Part shown: piece by piece, positions 9,000-20,446 of the stretch | How positions within the stretch are numbered: position 1 is the first letter of the stretch | Layout of the letters: each line of letters begins with the position of its first letter | Assembly: GCF_021390325.1 (NCBI RefSeq) | Contig: NZ_JAJUWU010000024.1 | Span: forward strand, 50,782 to 114,781 | DNA length: 64,000 bases | Source of the DNA: Jiella avicenniae | GTDB lineage: Bacteria; Pseudomonadota; Alphaproteobacteria; Rhizobiales; Rhizobiaceae | Direction of reading: 5' to 3' | Program-made: the position numbers and the translations under genes | The notes under the pieces: generated by a model | Databases searched by the model: none | What the model saw: the letters and a program-made list of their open reading frames with translations, nothing else | What the model was told of the DNA's origin: nothing

Positions 9000-10106
9000 A
9001 TGGCGGGCAAACGGACGCGAGGACGCCGGGGGGAGCGGGTGAAGGACAAGGTCGAGGCGGAGCTGACGAAGCGGGCGACCGTCGTCACGGCGGTGGTCAT
9101 CGCCATGACGGCGACGGTGGCCCTCGCCTGGGTTGCGTCGGGCGCGCTGCTTCTGATCTTCGGCGGGCTCCTGCTCGCGGCGATCATCGGCGCGCTCGCC
9201 CGGCCGCTGCAATGGGCCGGGCTGAAGCGCGGCTGGGCCTTCTCGATCGTCATCCTGTTCCTGTTCGCGGCCATCGGCGGCGGGCTGTTCTACGGCGGCG
9301 TAACCCTCGTCAGCCAGTTCAACGACCTGTGGCACCAGCTGCGCGAGCAGCTTCAGGCGCTGGCGAAGACGATGTCGGAGATGGGCGTCGGCCCGGATGC
9401 CTCGGGGGGCGGGGAGGCCGGCGAGGAGATCGGCCTCGATACCCTGCTGCCCAATCCCTCCGGCATCTTCTCCTCGGCCTCCAAAGCGATGTTCTCGGTG
9501 CTCGGCACGCTCGGCAACGTCTTCATCGTCGTGTTCATCGCGATCTTCGTGGTGATCCAGCCCGAACTCTATCGCCGCGGCCTCGTCAGCCTGGTTCCAC
9601 CGTCGAAGCGGGCGCGCGTCGACGAGACGCTCGGCGACGCTGCCGAGGAGCTGGTGCTCTGGGTCTGCGGCACCGGCATCTCGATGGTGACGGTGTTCGT
9701 CGTCACCTGGATCGGGCTGATGATCGTCGAGATGCCGAACGCCTTCGTGCTGGCGCTGCAGGCCGGCCTCCTCGCCTTCATCCCGACGCTCGGCCCTTTC
9801 ATCGCCGGCATTCCGATCGTCCTCGTCGGCCTGTCGGAATCGATGTCGCTGGCGCTGTGGGGGCTCGGCGTCTACGTGCTCGTCCAGGCGGTGGAGAGCA
9901 ACGTCTCCCAGCCCGTCGCCCAGCGCTACACCAGCGCCCTGCCGCCGGCGCTGACGCTCGCCGCCCAGGCGGTGTTCGGTGTCCTGTTCGGCACGCTCGG
10001 CATCGCGCTGGCGGTGCCGCTCGTCGCCGTCCTGATGGTTTTCGTGCGCGAGCTCTACGTCAACGACACCCTCGGCGGGCCGCATGACGAACCGGCCTCG
10101 ACATAG
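9000..10106 (+). CDS. AI-2E family transporter
   Basis: A 368-residue inner-membrane protein of the AI-2E (YdiK/TqsA) exporter family. The N-terminal ~25 residues are basic. Two transmembrane segments follow (AVVIAMTATVALAW, LLLIFGGLLLAAIIGALA), then a third, an extended region and a C-terminal bundle with GLLAFIPTLGPFIAGIP, the most conserved stretch of the family. Substrate is unknown; few members carry autoinducer-2. No strong SD precedes the ATG. It stands alone, about 180 bp after the AraC gene. Confidence 0.9.
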   Translation: MAGKRTRGRRGERVKDKVEAELTKRATVVTAVVIAMTATVALAWVASGALLLIFGGLLLAAIIGALARPLQWAGLKRGWAFSIVILFLFAAIGGGLFYGGVTLVSQFNDLWHQLREQLQALAKTMSEMGVGPDASGGGEAGEEIGLDTLLPNPSGIFSSASKAMFSVLGTLGNVFIVVFIAIFVVIQPELYRRGLVSLVPPSKRARVDETLGDAAEELVLWVCGTGISMVTVFVVTWIGLMIVEMPNAFVLALQAGLLAFIPTLGPFIAGIPIVLVGLSESMSLALWGLGVYVLVQAVESNVSQPVAQRYTSALPPALTLAAQAVFGVLFGTLGIALAVPLVAVLMVFVRELYVNDTLGGPHDEPAST

Positions 10107-10308
10107 GCCGCCTGCCGGGTCTCGCGTCTGAGGCGGCACCGCGGCACATCGACCAAAGCTGCCGGCGGCGGCCGGGCCGAGGAGACGGAAGGCGGGTCGG
10201 CCGCTTAAGCCGCATCGCTCGAGCCCGTCGGTCCAGAGGGGGAAACGAAGCTCCGGCTGGCGCGTTGCGAGGGCAGTCACGCAATCATCCGACGATGAGG
10301 ACATCTTC
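10107..10308. other. Intergenic region, nothing recognised
   Basis: G/C-rich spacer of about 200 bp between two membrane-protein genes. I see no convincing promoter, repeat or terminator. Confidence 0.4.
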
Positions 10309-10707
10309 ATGGGCTTTGCCGCCGCGGCCAATCCGCTGACCTGCCTTCTCGCCGCCGCTCTCGCCTTCGGCTTCGGCTTCCTCTGGCACCGGCTGTTCGA
10401 GAAGCGCTGGATGACCGCGCCGGGCTATCGGGGCAAGCCGGCCCTGAAGCTCGCCCCGCTCGTCGTCGTCTTCATCGCCTATTTCGTCGTCGCCGAGATG
10501 CTCTCCGGCATCACCGCCCATATCGGCGGGATCACGCTCGGCAACGCGCTGACCAACGCGCTTCTCGTGTGGGCCGGCTTCGTCCTGGCGACGATGGTCG
10601 TCGACCACTCCTTCGAGGCGCGGCCGCGCAAGCTGACGCTCGTCAATGCCGGCCACTGGCTCGGCGCCTTCGTCATCATGGCGGTGGTCATCGGCCTCGG
10701 CGGATAG
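10309..10707 (+). CDS. DUF1761-like membrane protein
   Basis: A 132-residue inner-membrane protein with four predicted hydrophobic segments (LTCLLAAALAFGFGFLW, LVVVFIAYFVVAEML, LLVWAGFVLATMVV, LGAFVIMAVVIGLG). The WHRLFEKRW motif after the first segment and the overall topology fit DUF1761. Function is unknown. It sits upstream of acs but 150 bp apart. Confidence 0.75.
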   Translation: MGFAAAANPLTCLLAAALAFGFGFLWHRLFEKRWMTAPGYRGKPALKLAPLVVVFIAYFVVAEMLSGITAHIGGITLGNALTNALLVWAGFVLATMVVDHSFEARPRKLTLVNAGHWLGAFVIMAVVIGLGG

Positions 10708-10857
10708 GTGCGACCGGGAGGAGGAATGGCGCGGCGGTCGAAGCCGGGCACGGCGAAAGTCTAACCTTTCGTCAACTGGACCTTTGCCGCCCCTTCGTCC
10801 TAAATCTCGCGAGGAGACCGCCGTCAGGCGGCGAGGCAGGCAAACGGGAGGAAAGCC

Positions 10858-12807
<1,950 letters not shown>

Positions 12808-13462
12808 GGGAAAGCGCGCCCGGAATTGGATGACCGGCCGCCCGTGGCTGCCGGTCCTGCGCGGGATGACAGCCGAGGAAAAGCGCTGCCGTCCGGCGTG
12901 AAGCCGCGACGACTTTCGGCGCGGCCTCCCCGAGGCGCCATGGCTTGGGCGCGGGCCGCGTCCTCACGAGATCGCCATACGGCCCAAGCCAGCACGGCGC
13001 CGCTCAATGGCTTCGACCGCTGCCCCGAATGACGCGGTTTCCATGGTTCGCCTCGACCCGTCCACGGAGACGTGGGAACGCACGGCGATCGCCTGAAGGC
13101 CATCGGCGACGCTTCGATCTCCCCCCTTGAGGGGGAGATGGGTGGCAACCCAGAGGGGGGGTGCCGCGCCATCGTCCCATTGGTTCGGCGCGGGGAACCC
13201 CCCTCTGCCTGCCGGCATCTCCCCCGCAAGGGGGGAGATCAGGCCAATGGCCAGCCCGGCACGGGCTTCGAGCGATTGCCTCGTCTTGGACTGCCGCCGG
13301 GGCGGGCGCCATTCGCACGAACCCGTGTCGAAGCCCGTTTCGTCCGATGATCGGGGCGGGCGGTCTTGCCGTTTCTCCCCCGCCTGCCGACATGGTCCAG
13401 TCTCGGTGATCGCTCAGTTGCGGACGTCGCTGCCACCCTCCGCATTCGGATGAGTTTCCCTT
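12808..13462. other. Intergenic region between acs and MBL-fold gene
   Basis: About 650 bp. It contains copy B of the palindromic element (13084-13280). The remainder is G/C-rich with no supported ORF; ORFs running across it are frame artefacts of the repeat. Confidence 0.5.
13084..13280. repeat. Dispersed palindromic intergenic element, copy B
   Basis: The best-preserved copy, about 197 bp. Left end GGCGATCGCCTGAAGG, right end GCTTCGAGCGATTGCC. It has two internal hairpins: GATCTCCCCCCTTGAGGGGG and CATCTCCCCCGCAAGGGGGG. The last ~85 bp are nearly identical to copy A. Confidence 0.85.
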
Positions 13463-14491
13463 TTGGCCAAGAACCCCTACCACTCCGGTCCCGTGACCGA
13501 CCATTTCGACGGGACCCGCTTCCACAATCTCGGGCAGCGGGCGCCGGATCGCTCCTTCCGGGACCTCCTCAAATGGCAGTTCGCCGGCGAGCGGGCGAAG
13601 TGGCCGGATCATGTGCCGGTCGAGCCCGCCATTCCCGAGCCCCGCGTCGACGGCCTCAGGGTGACCATGGTGGGCCATGCGAGCGTCCTGATTCAGGTCG
13701 CCGGGCTCGCCGTGCTCACCGATCCGGTCTGGTCGGAGCGCGTCAGTCCTTTCACCTTCGCCGGGCCGAAGCGGGTGGCCGAACCGGGCATCCGCTTCGA
13801 GGACCTGCCGCCGATCGACCTCGTGCTTCTGTCGCACAATCACTACGACCACTGTGACGTCGCGACCCTGCGGCGGCTTCACGAACATCATCGGCCGCAG
13901 GTGGTGACGGCGCTCGGCAACGACGTCCTGCTGAAGCGGGCGATCGCGGACATCGACGTCGTCGCCGGCGACTGGGGCGACGAGATCGCCGTCGGCGAGC
14001 GGCCGGGCGTCGGGGAGGGGAACGGCCGGGCGGGGGGCGGCCCCGCGTCGGTCGCCATCGTGCCGGCCAACCACTGGTCCCGCCGGGGGTTCGGCGATAC
14101 GCGGCAGTGTCTGTGGTGCGGCTTCGTGCTGAAAGCCGGCGGCTGGACCGTCTATTTCGCCGGCGACAGCGGCTATGGCGGCGGCGAAATCTTCCGCGCC
14201 ATCGGTGAACGGTACGGTGCGCCGGACCTCGCGCTGATCCCGATCGGCGCCTATGCGCCCCGCTGGTTCATGGAGCCCCAGCACATGAACCCCGAGGAGG
14301 CGGTGAGGACCTTCGCCGACGTCGGTGCGCGGCAGGCGGTCGCCATCCACTGGGGAACGGTGCAGCTGACCGACGAACCATTTGATGAGCCGGCTCACTT
14401 ATTGGGTCGCAGCCTGTCGGAGGCCGGAATTTCGAGCGAACGCTTTCGTCCCTTGGCGCCCGGCGAAAGCCTTCATGTGCGTAGGCCGTAA
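13463..14491 (+). CDS. MBL-fold metallohydrolase, NAPE-PLD/UlaG-like
   Basis: A 342-residue metallo-beta-lactamase-fold protein. The metal motif HxHxDH is HNHYDH at residues 125-130. The later ligands are in IVPANHW, FAGDSGYG and AIHWGT. The N-terminal lead (YHSGPVTDHFDG, FRNL-like) resembles N-acyl-phosphatidylethanolamine phospholipase D relatives. The exact substrate cannot be told. The start is TTG at 13463 (TTG GCC AAG); no in-frame ATG lies before the conserved N-terminus. Confidence 0.85.
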   Translation: MAKNPYHSGPVTDHFDGTRFHNLGQRAPDRSFRDLLKWQFAGERAKWPDHVPVEPAIPEPRVDGLRVTMVGHASVLIQVAGLAVLTDPVWSERVSPFTFAGPKRVAEPGIRFEDLPPIDLVLLSHNHYDHCDVATLRRLHEHHRPQVVTALGNDVLLKRAIADIDVVAGDWGDEIAVGERPGVGEGNGRAGGGPASVAIVPANHWSRRGFGDTRQCLWCGFVLKAGGWTVYFAGDSGYGGGEIFRAIGERYGAPDLALIPIGAYAPRWFMEPQHMNPEEAVRTFADVGARQAVAIHWGTVQLTDEPFDEPAHLLGRSLSEAGISSERFRPLAPGESLHVRRP

Positions 14492-14586
14492 CAACCGGCG
14501 ACGAGGAGAGGGCGGGCAGGCCTGGCCTCGATCATCGGCCCGAATTTTGAACGTTGCCCGAAGCTGACGAAAATTTCGGCAGCCAC

Positions 14587-14615
14587 TTGCATTGCCCGAA
14601 TCCGCGCACCATACT
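14587..14615 (+). promoter_or_regulatory. Sigma70-like promoter of small-protein unit
   Basis: A -35 TTGCAT (14587-14592) and a -10 CATACT (14610-14615) are separated by exactly 17 bp. Transcription would start near 14622, about 30 nt before the small ORF. Confidence 0.55.
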
Positions 14616-14636
14616 CTCTCTCGTGTTCAACGAAGC

Positions 14637-14652
14637 GAAAGGAGGTGATCCA
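14637..14652 (+). promoter_or_regulatory. Exceptional ribosome binding site, 16-nt match to 16S 3' end
   Basis: GAAAGGAGGTGATCCA is the reverse complement of the alphaproteobacterial 16S rRNA 3' tail (anti-SD and flanking bases) over 16 nt. GGAGG is 7 nt from the ATG. Such complete complementarity is far beyond a normal SD. Confidence 0.8.
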
Positions 14653-14730
14653 ATGTCGAGTGATTGTCTGAAGCCGGTTGGGTCTTTGATTCTCGGTGTC
14701 CCGATGGAGCAGTCTCCTCGCTTCGCCTGA
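14653..14730 (+). CDS. Small ORF of 25 residues with ultra-strong SD
   Basis: Encodes MSSDCLKPVGSLILGV then PMEQSPRFA and stop. It has its own promoter-like site, a 16-nt anti-SD match and a terminator 57 nt after the stop, so it forms a self-contained unit of roughly 200 nt. One Cys, a short hydrophobic middle, no known domain. It could be a translated small protein, or a dual-function or regulatory RNA in which the SD itself acts. I do not recognise it. Upstream and downstream genes are unrelated. Confidence 0.6.
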   Translation: MSSDCLKPVGSLILGVPMEQSPRFA

Positions 14731-14786
14731 GAATTGCAGACGCCGTTCAGCGGTCTCTGACGACCGCCGGCTGACGCCCATCACGG

Positions 14787-14823
14787 GGCCGCTATCCTCT
14801 CCAGGGAAGCGGCCTTTCGTTTG
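14787..14823 (+). terminator. Rho-independent terminator of small-protein unit
   Basis: Stem GGCCGCT / AGCGGCC with a 14-nt loop, followed by TTTCGTTT. It closes the transcript beginning near 14622. Confidence 0.75.
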
Positions 14824-15230
14824 TCCGTCTCCTGTCTTCCGTCCGCAGGCGAGCCGTCCGCTTGCGAAAACCGGCGCGCCGTTCAAATGCCCGCCACACC
14901 CTCCCGCGCCGGATTGCCGGGACGGTTCGGTCGGCCCGTCATCCTGCCGGGTGGAACCGCGCCCATGTCACCACGCGACAGCCGGCCGCGACGGGGATTC
15001 GCCGATATCGTGAAAACCTCCGCGGGACAGCCCTGACGGCGCGATCCGGTGAGGCTCCGTGGCTGCGGCAGCTCTTCGGTCGTGAGACGCGCCGTCGAAG
15101 TGGAGGCCGGCTTTCCCGCGGTCTCCGACGCAAAGACGATCATGCCCGGTCCAAAGATGCCTCTGCTCCAATCTCGGACCGGCTCGGTGTTCATGGGCCA
15201 TCGTGCAGGGCCCCCGTGGCCGGACGACGC
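14824..15230. other. Intergenic region, nothing recognised
   Basis: About 400 bp of G/C-rich sequence between the small-protein terminator and the terminator of the PRC-barrel gene. Short ORFs on both strands show no domain and no good SD. Confidence 0.4.
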
Positions 15231-15261
15231 GAGAAGGCCCGCCCCGTTGCCGGAGCGGGCC
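15231..15261 (-). terminator. Probable terminator of PRC-barrel gene
   Basis: On the minus strand GGCCCGC pairs with GCGGGCC, followed by TTCTC. It lies about 47 nt past the PRC-barrel stop codon. The T-run is weak. Confidence 0.5.
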
Positions 15262-15307
15262 TGTTTCCTGAAGCCGCGTGGCCGATCTTTCGGATCGGCC
15301 TCGACCG

Positions 15308-16312
15308 TCAGTTCGCCGGGGCGGTGCCGCCCGCGGCAGGCTGCGACGCCTCGCCGGCGGCCGGATCGGTCGGCGCGGCGTCGTCGGCCGCGTCGTCTTC
15401 GCCCTCGGGCTCGCCATAGGCCGGCGCGTTCTCGAGCTGCTCACGCGAGACGTTGAGCACGATGCGGTCGGGCAAGTTGTCCTCGCCGACGACCGGCTCC
15501 TCCGGCTCGGCCGATGCCGCGGGCGCCGGGGCTGCGCCACCACCGGCGGTGCCACCGGCCATGCCGGTTCCACCGGCCGTGCCGCCGGCCATTCCGGTGC
15601 CGCCGGCCGTGCCCGAAGCGGCGCTCGCCTCGGCGTTGGCCTCTTCCTCGGTCTTCAGGCCTTCGGTCTTGCCCGGGCCGAATTCGAGGGCGCTCATCGA
15701 GACGGCGACGTCCTTTTCGCCGATCCCGAGGAAGCCGCCGACGCCGACAAGCACGGCGATGACCTTGCCGTCCTCGGAGACGAGCACGTCGGTGATTTCG
15801 CCGATGCTCTCACCCTGGGTGTCGTAGACGTCCTTGCCGTCGAGATCCGTGGCGCGCCAGGCGCCGCTCGGCGGAACCGTCACGAAGGGGCCGCTGTCGG
15901 CCATGGCGCTGTCGGAGGAAGCGGCGCCATCGGTCGCGGCGCCGTCTGCGGGAGCGGCACTGTCGGATGACGCGTTATCTGCGGGAGCCGCTGCACCGTC
16001 CGCTGGAGCCGCTGCACCGTCGGCCGGCGCCATGCCGCCGCTGCCGTCCGCGGCACCGGACGAGCCCGTCGAATCCGACGAGGCGCCGGAATCCGGCGTG
16101 TCGCTCATCGTCCCGGCGTCGCTGCCGCCCGCGGTGCCGGCTCCGGAATCGCTTGCGGGCGCGGTGTCCGAAGACTGGGGAGACGTGCCGTCGGAGGCTG
16201 CAGGCGGCGTGGTTTCACCGCCGGCCGGCGGGGTCGTGCCGGAGTCCTGAGCATAGGCCGAAAGCGGCAGGGCAACGCCGGCGAGCAGGCTGATGAAAAT
16301 TGACTTGCGCAT
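15308..16312 (-). CDS. Secreted PRC-barrel domain protein with low-complexity linkers
   Basis: 334 residues. A clear signal peptide (MRKSIFISLLAGVALPLSAYAQ) predicts export. Residues ~25-140 are a Ser/Ala/Gly/Asp/Pro-rich linker with repeats of PADGAAA. One PRC-barrel domain follows at about 150-205 (ATDLDGKDVYDTQGE, IGEITDVLVSEDGKVIAVLVGVG). Then come GGTGMAGGTAG tandem repeats and an acidic tail. PRC-barrel proteins of this type in Hyphomicrobiales are envelope or stress proteins of unknown role. The low-complexity DNA is coding, not a CRISPR or satellite array. Confidence 0.85.
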   Translation of the reverse strand: MRKSIFISLLAGVALPLSAYAQDSGTTPPAGGETTPPAASDGTSPQSSDTAPASDSGAGTAGGSDAGTMSDTPDSGASSDSTGSSGAADGSGGMAPADGAAAPADGAAAPADNASSDSAAPADGAATDGAASSDSAMADSGPFVTVPPSGAWRATDLDGKDVYDTQGESIGEITDVLVSEDGKVIAVLVGVGGFLGIGEKDVAVSMSALEFGPGKTEGLKTEEEANAEASAASGTAGGTGMAGGTAGGTGMAGGTAGGGAAPAPAASAEPEEPVVGEDNLPDRIVLNVSREQLENAPAYGEPEGEDDAADDAAPTDPAAGEASQPAAGGTAPAN

Positions 16313-16377
16313 GTCGAAGTCTCCCGATTGGTTATCGAACGAGAGAATTTCCCGGCCACCGATCCCGTTCCTTCACG

Positions 16378-16400
16378 CTTTGTATGAGATCGTTACAAAG
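16378..16400. promoter_or_regulatory. Operator-like inverted repeat upstream of PRC-barrel gene
   Basis: Perfect 7-bp arms CTTTGTA and TACAAAG are separated by 9 nt, 66 bp upstream of the PRC-barrel start. It is A/T-rich against a G/C-rich background. A regulator binding site is plausible; none is identified. Confidence 0.4.
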
Positions 16401-16845
16401 CCTCGCGAGAAGCGGCCGTTCTTTCGTTGCTGCTCGGCACTCGCGTATCCTTCGCAGCTGCGGAAAGGCTTTGGAAATGCTTGTCGGCGTTATGGTTGCG
16501 CTGCACAACCGATGCGGCGCCCACGACGAACGGCGCGCAGCCGTTTCGATCACGAAGCCTCTTGCGGCCCGGGGCACGGGGCATACCGGCTCCGGCATGC
16601 CGTCGGGGCGCGGCGCCGTCGCCCTCGCTCCCACGCGCGCGGAACCGAGTGGCGCCGCCGATGGCGCCTAACCGAAGCGCCTCGATATCGTGTCGGGCGA
16701 TCCCACCTGGTAGGGCACCCGCGAGATCGTATCGAGGAGCCTTTCCGAGCGTCATGACCATATCGCCTGCCGACAGCACGACAGACCTTACGCTCCGGCC
16801 GCCGGGTCTGGCCTCGCCGGGCTGCGTATGGCCGGGGAGCGGGAC
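16401..16845. other. Intergenic region before alkB-like gene, nothing recognised
   Basis: About 445 bp without a supported gene or repeat. Overlapping ORFs on both strands look like high-G/C artefacts. Confidence 0.4.
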
Positions 16846-17457
16846 ATGACGGGCCTGCCCGAGGATGCGCGGCATCTGCCCGGCCATTTCGATCGCGCGG
16901 CCCAGGAGGCGCTGGTCGAGGATGTCCGCGCCGTCGTCGCCGCAGCGCCGCTCTATCGGCCGGTAATGCCGCGATGGGGCCGGCCGTTCTCCGTCCGGAT
17001 GACCAATTGCGGCACGCTCGGCTGGGTCTCCGACAAGTCGGGCTATCGCTACCAGCCGCAGCACCCGGTGACCGGCGAAGCCTGGCCGACGATCCCCGGG
17101 GCGTTGCTCGAGCTTTGGGACGAGGTCGCCGGCTATCCGCACCCGCCGGAGGCCTGCCTCGTCAACTTCTACGACGACGCGGCGAAGATGGGCCTGCATC
17201 AGGACCGGGACGAAGCCGATCTCGGCGCGCCCGTAGTCTCGGTGTCGCTCGGCGACGACTGCCGGTTCCGCGTGGGCGGAACGGAGCGGGGCGGTCCGAC
17301 GGCCTCGATCCGCCTCGCTTCGGGCGACGTCTTCGTCCTCGGCGGCGCGGCGCGCCTCGCCTATCACGGCGTCGACCGGATCTATCCGCAGAGTTCGACG
17401 CTCCTGAAGAACGGCGGGCGGATCAATCTCACGCTGAGGCGGGTGACGCGGGCGTGA
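16846..17457 (+). CDS. alkB: AlkB-family 2-oxoglutarate/Fe(II) dioxygenase
   Basis: 203 residues. AlkB removes alkyl lesions from DNA bases by oxidative demethylation. The metal-binding H118-x-D120 is in LHQDRDE, the distal His is H174 in YHGVDR, and the 2-oxoglutarate Arg lies in RINLTLR near the C-terminus. The nucleotide-recognition-lid region holds NCGTLGWVSDKSGYRY. I place the start at 16846 because GGGGAG sits 8 nt upstream; an ATG at 16828 would place that SD inside the gene. No ada or DNA glycosylase gene is adjacent. Confidence 0.93.
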   Translation: MTGLPEDARHLPGHFDRAAQEALVEDVRAVVAAAPLYRPVMPRWGRPFSVRMTNCGTLGWVSDKSGYRYQPQHPVTGEAWPTIPGALLELWDEVAGYPHPPEACLVNFYDDAAKMGLHQDRDEADLGAPVVSVSLGDDCRFRVGGTERGGPTASIRLASGDVFVLGGAARLAYHGVDRIYPQSSTLLKNGGRINLTLRRVTRA

Positions 17458-17514
17458 GGGGGTGATGGAGCGGGATCGCCCGGCAGCATTGCCGCAGCCG
17501 CGGCGAGGCGCGCC

Positions 17515-18474
17515 TCACAGCTTGCGGAGCGCCACCTGCTCGATCAGGTGATCCTTGCCCTTGCGCAGGATGAGGTCGGCGCGCGGCCGGGTCGGCAGGA
17601 TGTTCTCGTGGAGGTTCTTGGCGTTGATCTCGGCCCACAGATCCTCGGCGATCCGCAGCGCCTCCTCGTCGGAGACCTGGGAATAGCGGTGGAAGAAGGA
17701 GCCCTCCTGGCGGAAGGCGGTCTCGCGCAGCCGCATGAAGCGGTCGATGTACCAGCGGTGGATGTCCGCCTCGTCGGCATCGATATAGATCGAGATGTCG
17801 AAGAAGTCGGAGACGAAGGGGATCGCCTTGCCGTCCTTCGGCATCTCGCGCACCTGCAGGACGTTGAGCCCCTCGAAGATCAGGATGTCGGGGCGGTCGA
17901 CCACGACCTTCTTGCCCGGCATCACGTCATAGACGAAATGCGAATAGACCGGCGCCTCGACCTTCGGCCGGCCGGCCTTGATGTCGGAGAGGAAGCGCAG
18001 GATCTTGCCGACGTCGTAGCTCTCCGGGAAACCCTTGCGGCGCATCAGCCCGCCGGCCTCGAGCACGGCGTTCGGATAGAGAAAGCCGTCGGTGGTGACG
18101 AGATCGACCTTCGGCGAGGAGGTCCAGCGGGCGAGAAGCTCCTTCAGGATGCGGGCCGTGGTCGACTTGCCGACGGCGACCGAGCCGGCGATGCCGATGA
18201 TGAACGGCGTCTTGCGGCCCGGCTGGTCGCCGAACAGGAAGCGCTGGCGCTGGCGGAACAACAGCTGCGTCGCCTCGACATGCGCGTAGATCAGCCGCGA
18301 GACGGCGAGATAGATGCGCGCCACCTCGTCGAGATCGATCGGATCGCCGAGCGAGCGCAGCCGCGTGACCTCGTCCTCCGTCAGCGTCAGCGGCGCGTCG
18401 GCGCGAAACCGCGCCCATTCTTCGGCGGTGAAGGAACGGTATGGCGAATATTTCGCCGGCGCGAGCTGGTCCAT
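17515..18474 (-). CDS. coaA: Type I pantothenate kinase
   Basis: 319 residues; phosphorylates pantothenate, the first step of coenzyme A synthesis. Walker A is GSVAVGKST at residues 97-105. [20 protein letters not shown] and IFEGLNVLQ are signature blocks. It is last in hisF-hisE-coaA, one base after the hisE stop, an arrangement common in Hyphomicrobiales. Confidence 0.97.
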   Translation of the reverse strand: MDQLAPAKYSPYRSFTAEEWARFRADAPLTLTEDEVTRLRSLGDPIDLDEVARIYLAVSRLIYAHVEATQLLFRQRQRFLFGDQPGRKTPFIIGIAGSVAVGKSTTARILKELLARWTSSPKVDLVTTDGFLYPNAVLEAGGLMRRKGFPESYDVGKILRFLSDIKAGRPKVEAPVYSHFVYDVMPGKKVVVDRPDILIFEGLNVLQVREMPKDGKAIPFVSDFFDISIYIDADEADIHRWYIDRFMRLRETAFRQEGSFFHRYSQVSDEEALRIAEDLWAEINAKNLHENILPTRPRADLILRKGKDHLIEQVALRKL

Positions 18475-18475
18475 G

Positions 18476-18808
18476 TCAGTGGCCCGGATCGCTCGGGCGG
18501 CGCGCCTTTTCCTCGAGCCCGGTCATCGCCGTGCGGCGTGCGAGTTCGGCCGTCACCGCCGAGAGCGGCACGTGCTTGAGGTGGAGAAGCACCAGGAGAT
18601 GATAGAGAAGGTCGGCGGCTTCCGAGGTCAGCCGGCCGTCGTCCTCGGAGACGGCGGCGATGATCGTCTCGACCGCCTCCTCGCCGAGCTTCTTGGCCGT
18701 GTGCGAGACGCCCTTCGCGGCGAGGGTCGCGGTATAGGAGGACGCGTCCTGCGACGACGCGCGCGCCGCGACGATCGTCTCGAGATCCTTCAGGGTGAAC
18801 TCGCTCAT
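18476..18808 (-). CDS. hisE: Phosphoribosyl-ATP pyrophosphatase
   Basis: 110 residues, the family's normal size; catalyses the second step of histidine synthesis. The MazG-like helices carry [14 protein letters not shown] and [13 protein letters not shown] with the metal-binding acidic residues. The start is the ATG at 18808 ([10 protein letters not shown]). It lies between hisF (38-bp gap) and coaA. Confidence 0.96.
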   Translation of the reverse strand: MSEFTLKDLETIVAARASSQDASSYTATLAAKGVSHTAKKLGEEAVETIIAAVSEDDGRLTSEAADLLYHLLVLLHLKHVPLSAVTAELARRTAMTGLEEKARRPSDPGH

Positions 18809-18846
18809 GCCTTCCCTTTCCTCACGTCCATGCGCGCATGCCAGCT

Positions 18847-19632
18847 TCAGCCGGCCTTGTCGAGGCGCATCGGAATGCCGGCGGCGGCCATGTGGGCCTT
18901 CGCCTCGGCGATCGTGTGGGTGCCGAAATGGAAGATCGAGGCGGCGAGCACCGCCCCGGCATGGCCGTCGCGCACCCCCGCGACGAGGTGATCGAGGGTG
19001 CCGACGCCTCCCGACGCGATGACCGGCACGTGGACCGCATCGGCGACGGCCCGCGTCAGATCGACGTCGAAGCCGGCCTTGGTGCCGTCCCGGTCCATCG
19101 AGGTGAGGAGGATCTCGCCGGCGCCGTTTTCGACGACCAGCCGGGCGAAGTCGACGGCGTCGATGCCGGTCGCCTGGCGCCCGCCATGGGTGAAGATCTC
19201 CCAGCGGGGCGTCTCGCCGCCATCCGTGACGCGGCGCGCGTCGATGGCGACGACGATGCACTGGTCGCCGAACTTGTCGGCGGCTTCCTTGACGAAATCG
19301 GGGTTCTTCACCGCCGCGGTGTTGATCGAGACCTTGTCGGCACCGGCGAGCAGCAGCTTGCGGACGTCGCCGACCGTCCTGACGCCGCCGCCGACCGTGA
19401 CCGGCATGAAGCACTCTTCGGCGGTCTTAGCGACGACGTCGAAGATCGTGTCGCGCTCGTCGGAGGAGGCGGTGATGTCGAGGAAGCAGAGTTCGTCGGC
19501 GCCGGCCGCGTCGTAGGCCCTGGCGGCCTCGACCGGATCGCCGGCATCGACCAGCCCTTCGAAATTGACGCCCTTGACGACGCGGCCGTCCTTGACGTCG
19601 AGACAGGGGATGATGCGGGCCTTGAGGGTCAT
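18847..19632 (-). CDS. hisF: Imidazole glycerol phosphate synthase cyclase subunit
   Basis: 261 residues from the standard start [16 protein letters not shown] (ATG at 19632); a longer in-frame start at 19668 would add 12 unconserved residues. The TIM barrel uses D12 in CLDVKDG as one catalytic Asp. GGGVRTVGD and ASGGVGTLD are the phosphate-binding loops. The glutaminase partner hisH and hisA usually lie just upstream in this clade, but here the next gene is a divergent DUF3800 ORF, so the his operon is cut at this point. Confidence 0.97.
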   Translation of the reverse strand: MTLKARIIPCLDVKDGRVVKGVNFEGLVDAGDPVEAARAYDAAGADELCFLDITASSDERDTIFDVVAKTAEECFMPVTVGGGVRTVGDVRKLLLAGADKVSINTAAVKNPDFVKEAADKFGDQCIVVAIDARRVTDGGETPRWEIFTHGGRQATGIDAVDFARLVVENGAGEILLTSMDRDGTKAGFDVDLTRAVADAVHVPVIASGGVGTLDHLVAGVRDGHAGAVLAASIFHFGTHTIAEAKAHMAAAGIPMRLDKAG

Positions 19633-19681
19633 GGATCCGGTGTTAAGCTGATATCGACGCCAGTTCATAAAGGCACATCGA

Positions 19682-20446
19682 TTGGACCGCGAGGACTTTT
19701 CCGATTTCGTCTTCTATGCCGACGAGAGCGGCGATCATTCGCTGACGTCAATCGATCGCGGCTATCCGATCTTTTGCCTCGCCGTCTGTGCCTTTGACAA
19801 GCGGATCTATTCGAGGTCGATCGTCCCGGGGTTTCAGTCCCTGAAGTTTCGTTACTTCGGCCATGACGCCGTCATTCTTCACGAGCGGGACATCCGAAAG
19901 CAGATCAACGATTTCACGATTTTGATCGATAGAGAGGTCGAGACGCAATTTCACGCCGAACTGGCGCGGTTGGTCGAACGATCGCCATTTCGGATCTTTG
20001 CCTGCGTGATCGAGAAAGAGCGCATCAGCGCGGACATGTTTCCCGAGCACCCGTATCACGTCTCTCTGAAAATGTGCCTGCAATGCGCTGATCGATTCCT
20101 GGAGATGCGCTCCCAGCAAGGCCGCATCTCGCATTTCATCTTCGAACGGCGTGGTGCCAGGGAAGACAAGGAACTGGAACTCGAATTTCTGCGCATCGTT
20201 TCCGGTCAGAACGACTTCGAACGCCGTTTCGACGGATTTCGCCTGGTTTTCGTCGACAAAAAGGCAAATTCCACGGGGCTTCAGATCGCCGATCTCGTGG
20301 CGCGCCCGACCGGAGTGCATGTCCTGAGACCGGGGCAGGGGAGCCGGGCATTTGCCGCGTTTCGATCCAAGTTCCAGGGAATGCCTGCGAACGCCTACGG
20401 AAAACGCGGAATTCATGTCGTGAAAAAAGCGAAAGGCCCCGGATAG
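19682..20446 (+). CDS. DUF3800 domain protein
   Basis: 254 residues with the DUF3800 hallmark YADESGDH at residues 12-19 and QIADLVA near the C-terminus, a predicted RNase H-like fold whose acidic residues may bind metal. The TTG start has AAAGG about 10 nt upstream. Codon use is less G/C-rich than its neighbours. DUF3800 proteins often occur on mobile or defence islands; the activity is not established. A promoter-like site at its 3' end (20494-20522) points back across it on the opposite strand. Confidence 0.8.
   Translation: MDREDFSDFVFYADESGDHSLTSIDRGYPIFCLAVCAFDKRIYSRSIVPGFQSLKFRYFGHDAVILHERDIRKQINDFTILIDREVETQFHAELARLVERSPFRIFACVIEKERISADMFPEHPYHVSLKMCLQCADRFLEMRSQQGRISHFIFERRGAREDKELELEFLRIVSGQNDFERRFDGFRLVFVDKKANSTGLQIADLVARPTGVHVLRPGQGSRAFAAFRSKFQGMPANAYGKRGIHVVKKAKGPG

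Noticed and set aside
14637..14652. Possible 16S rRNA fragment or antisense copy
   Set aside because: The match to the 16S tail is only 16 nt and stops at the ATG; flanking sequence is unrelated to rRNA.
15540..15620. Short tandem repeats that could suggest a CRISPR or satellite array
   Set aside because: They encode in-frame GGTGMAG repeats of the PRC-barrel protein and have no spacers.
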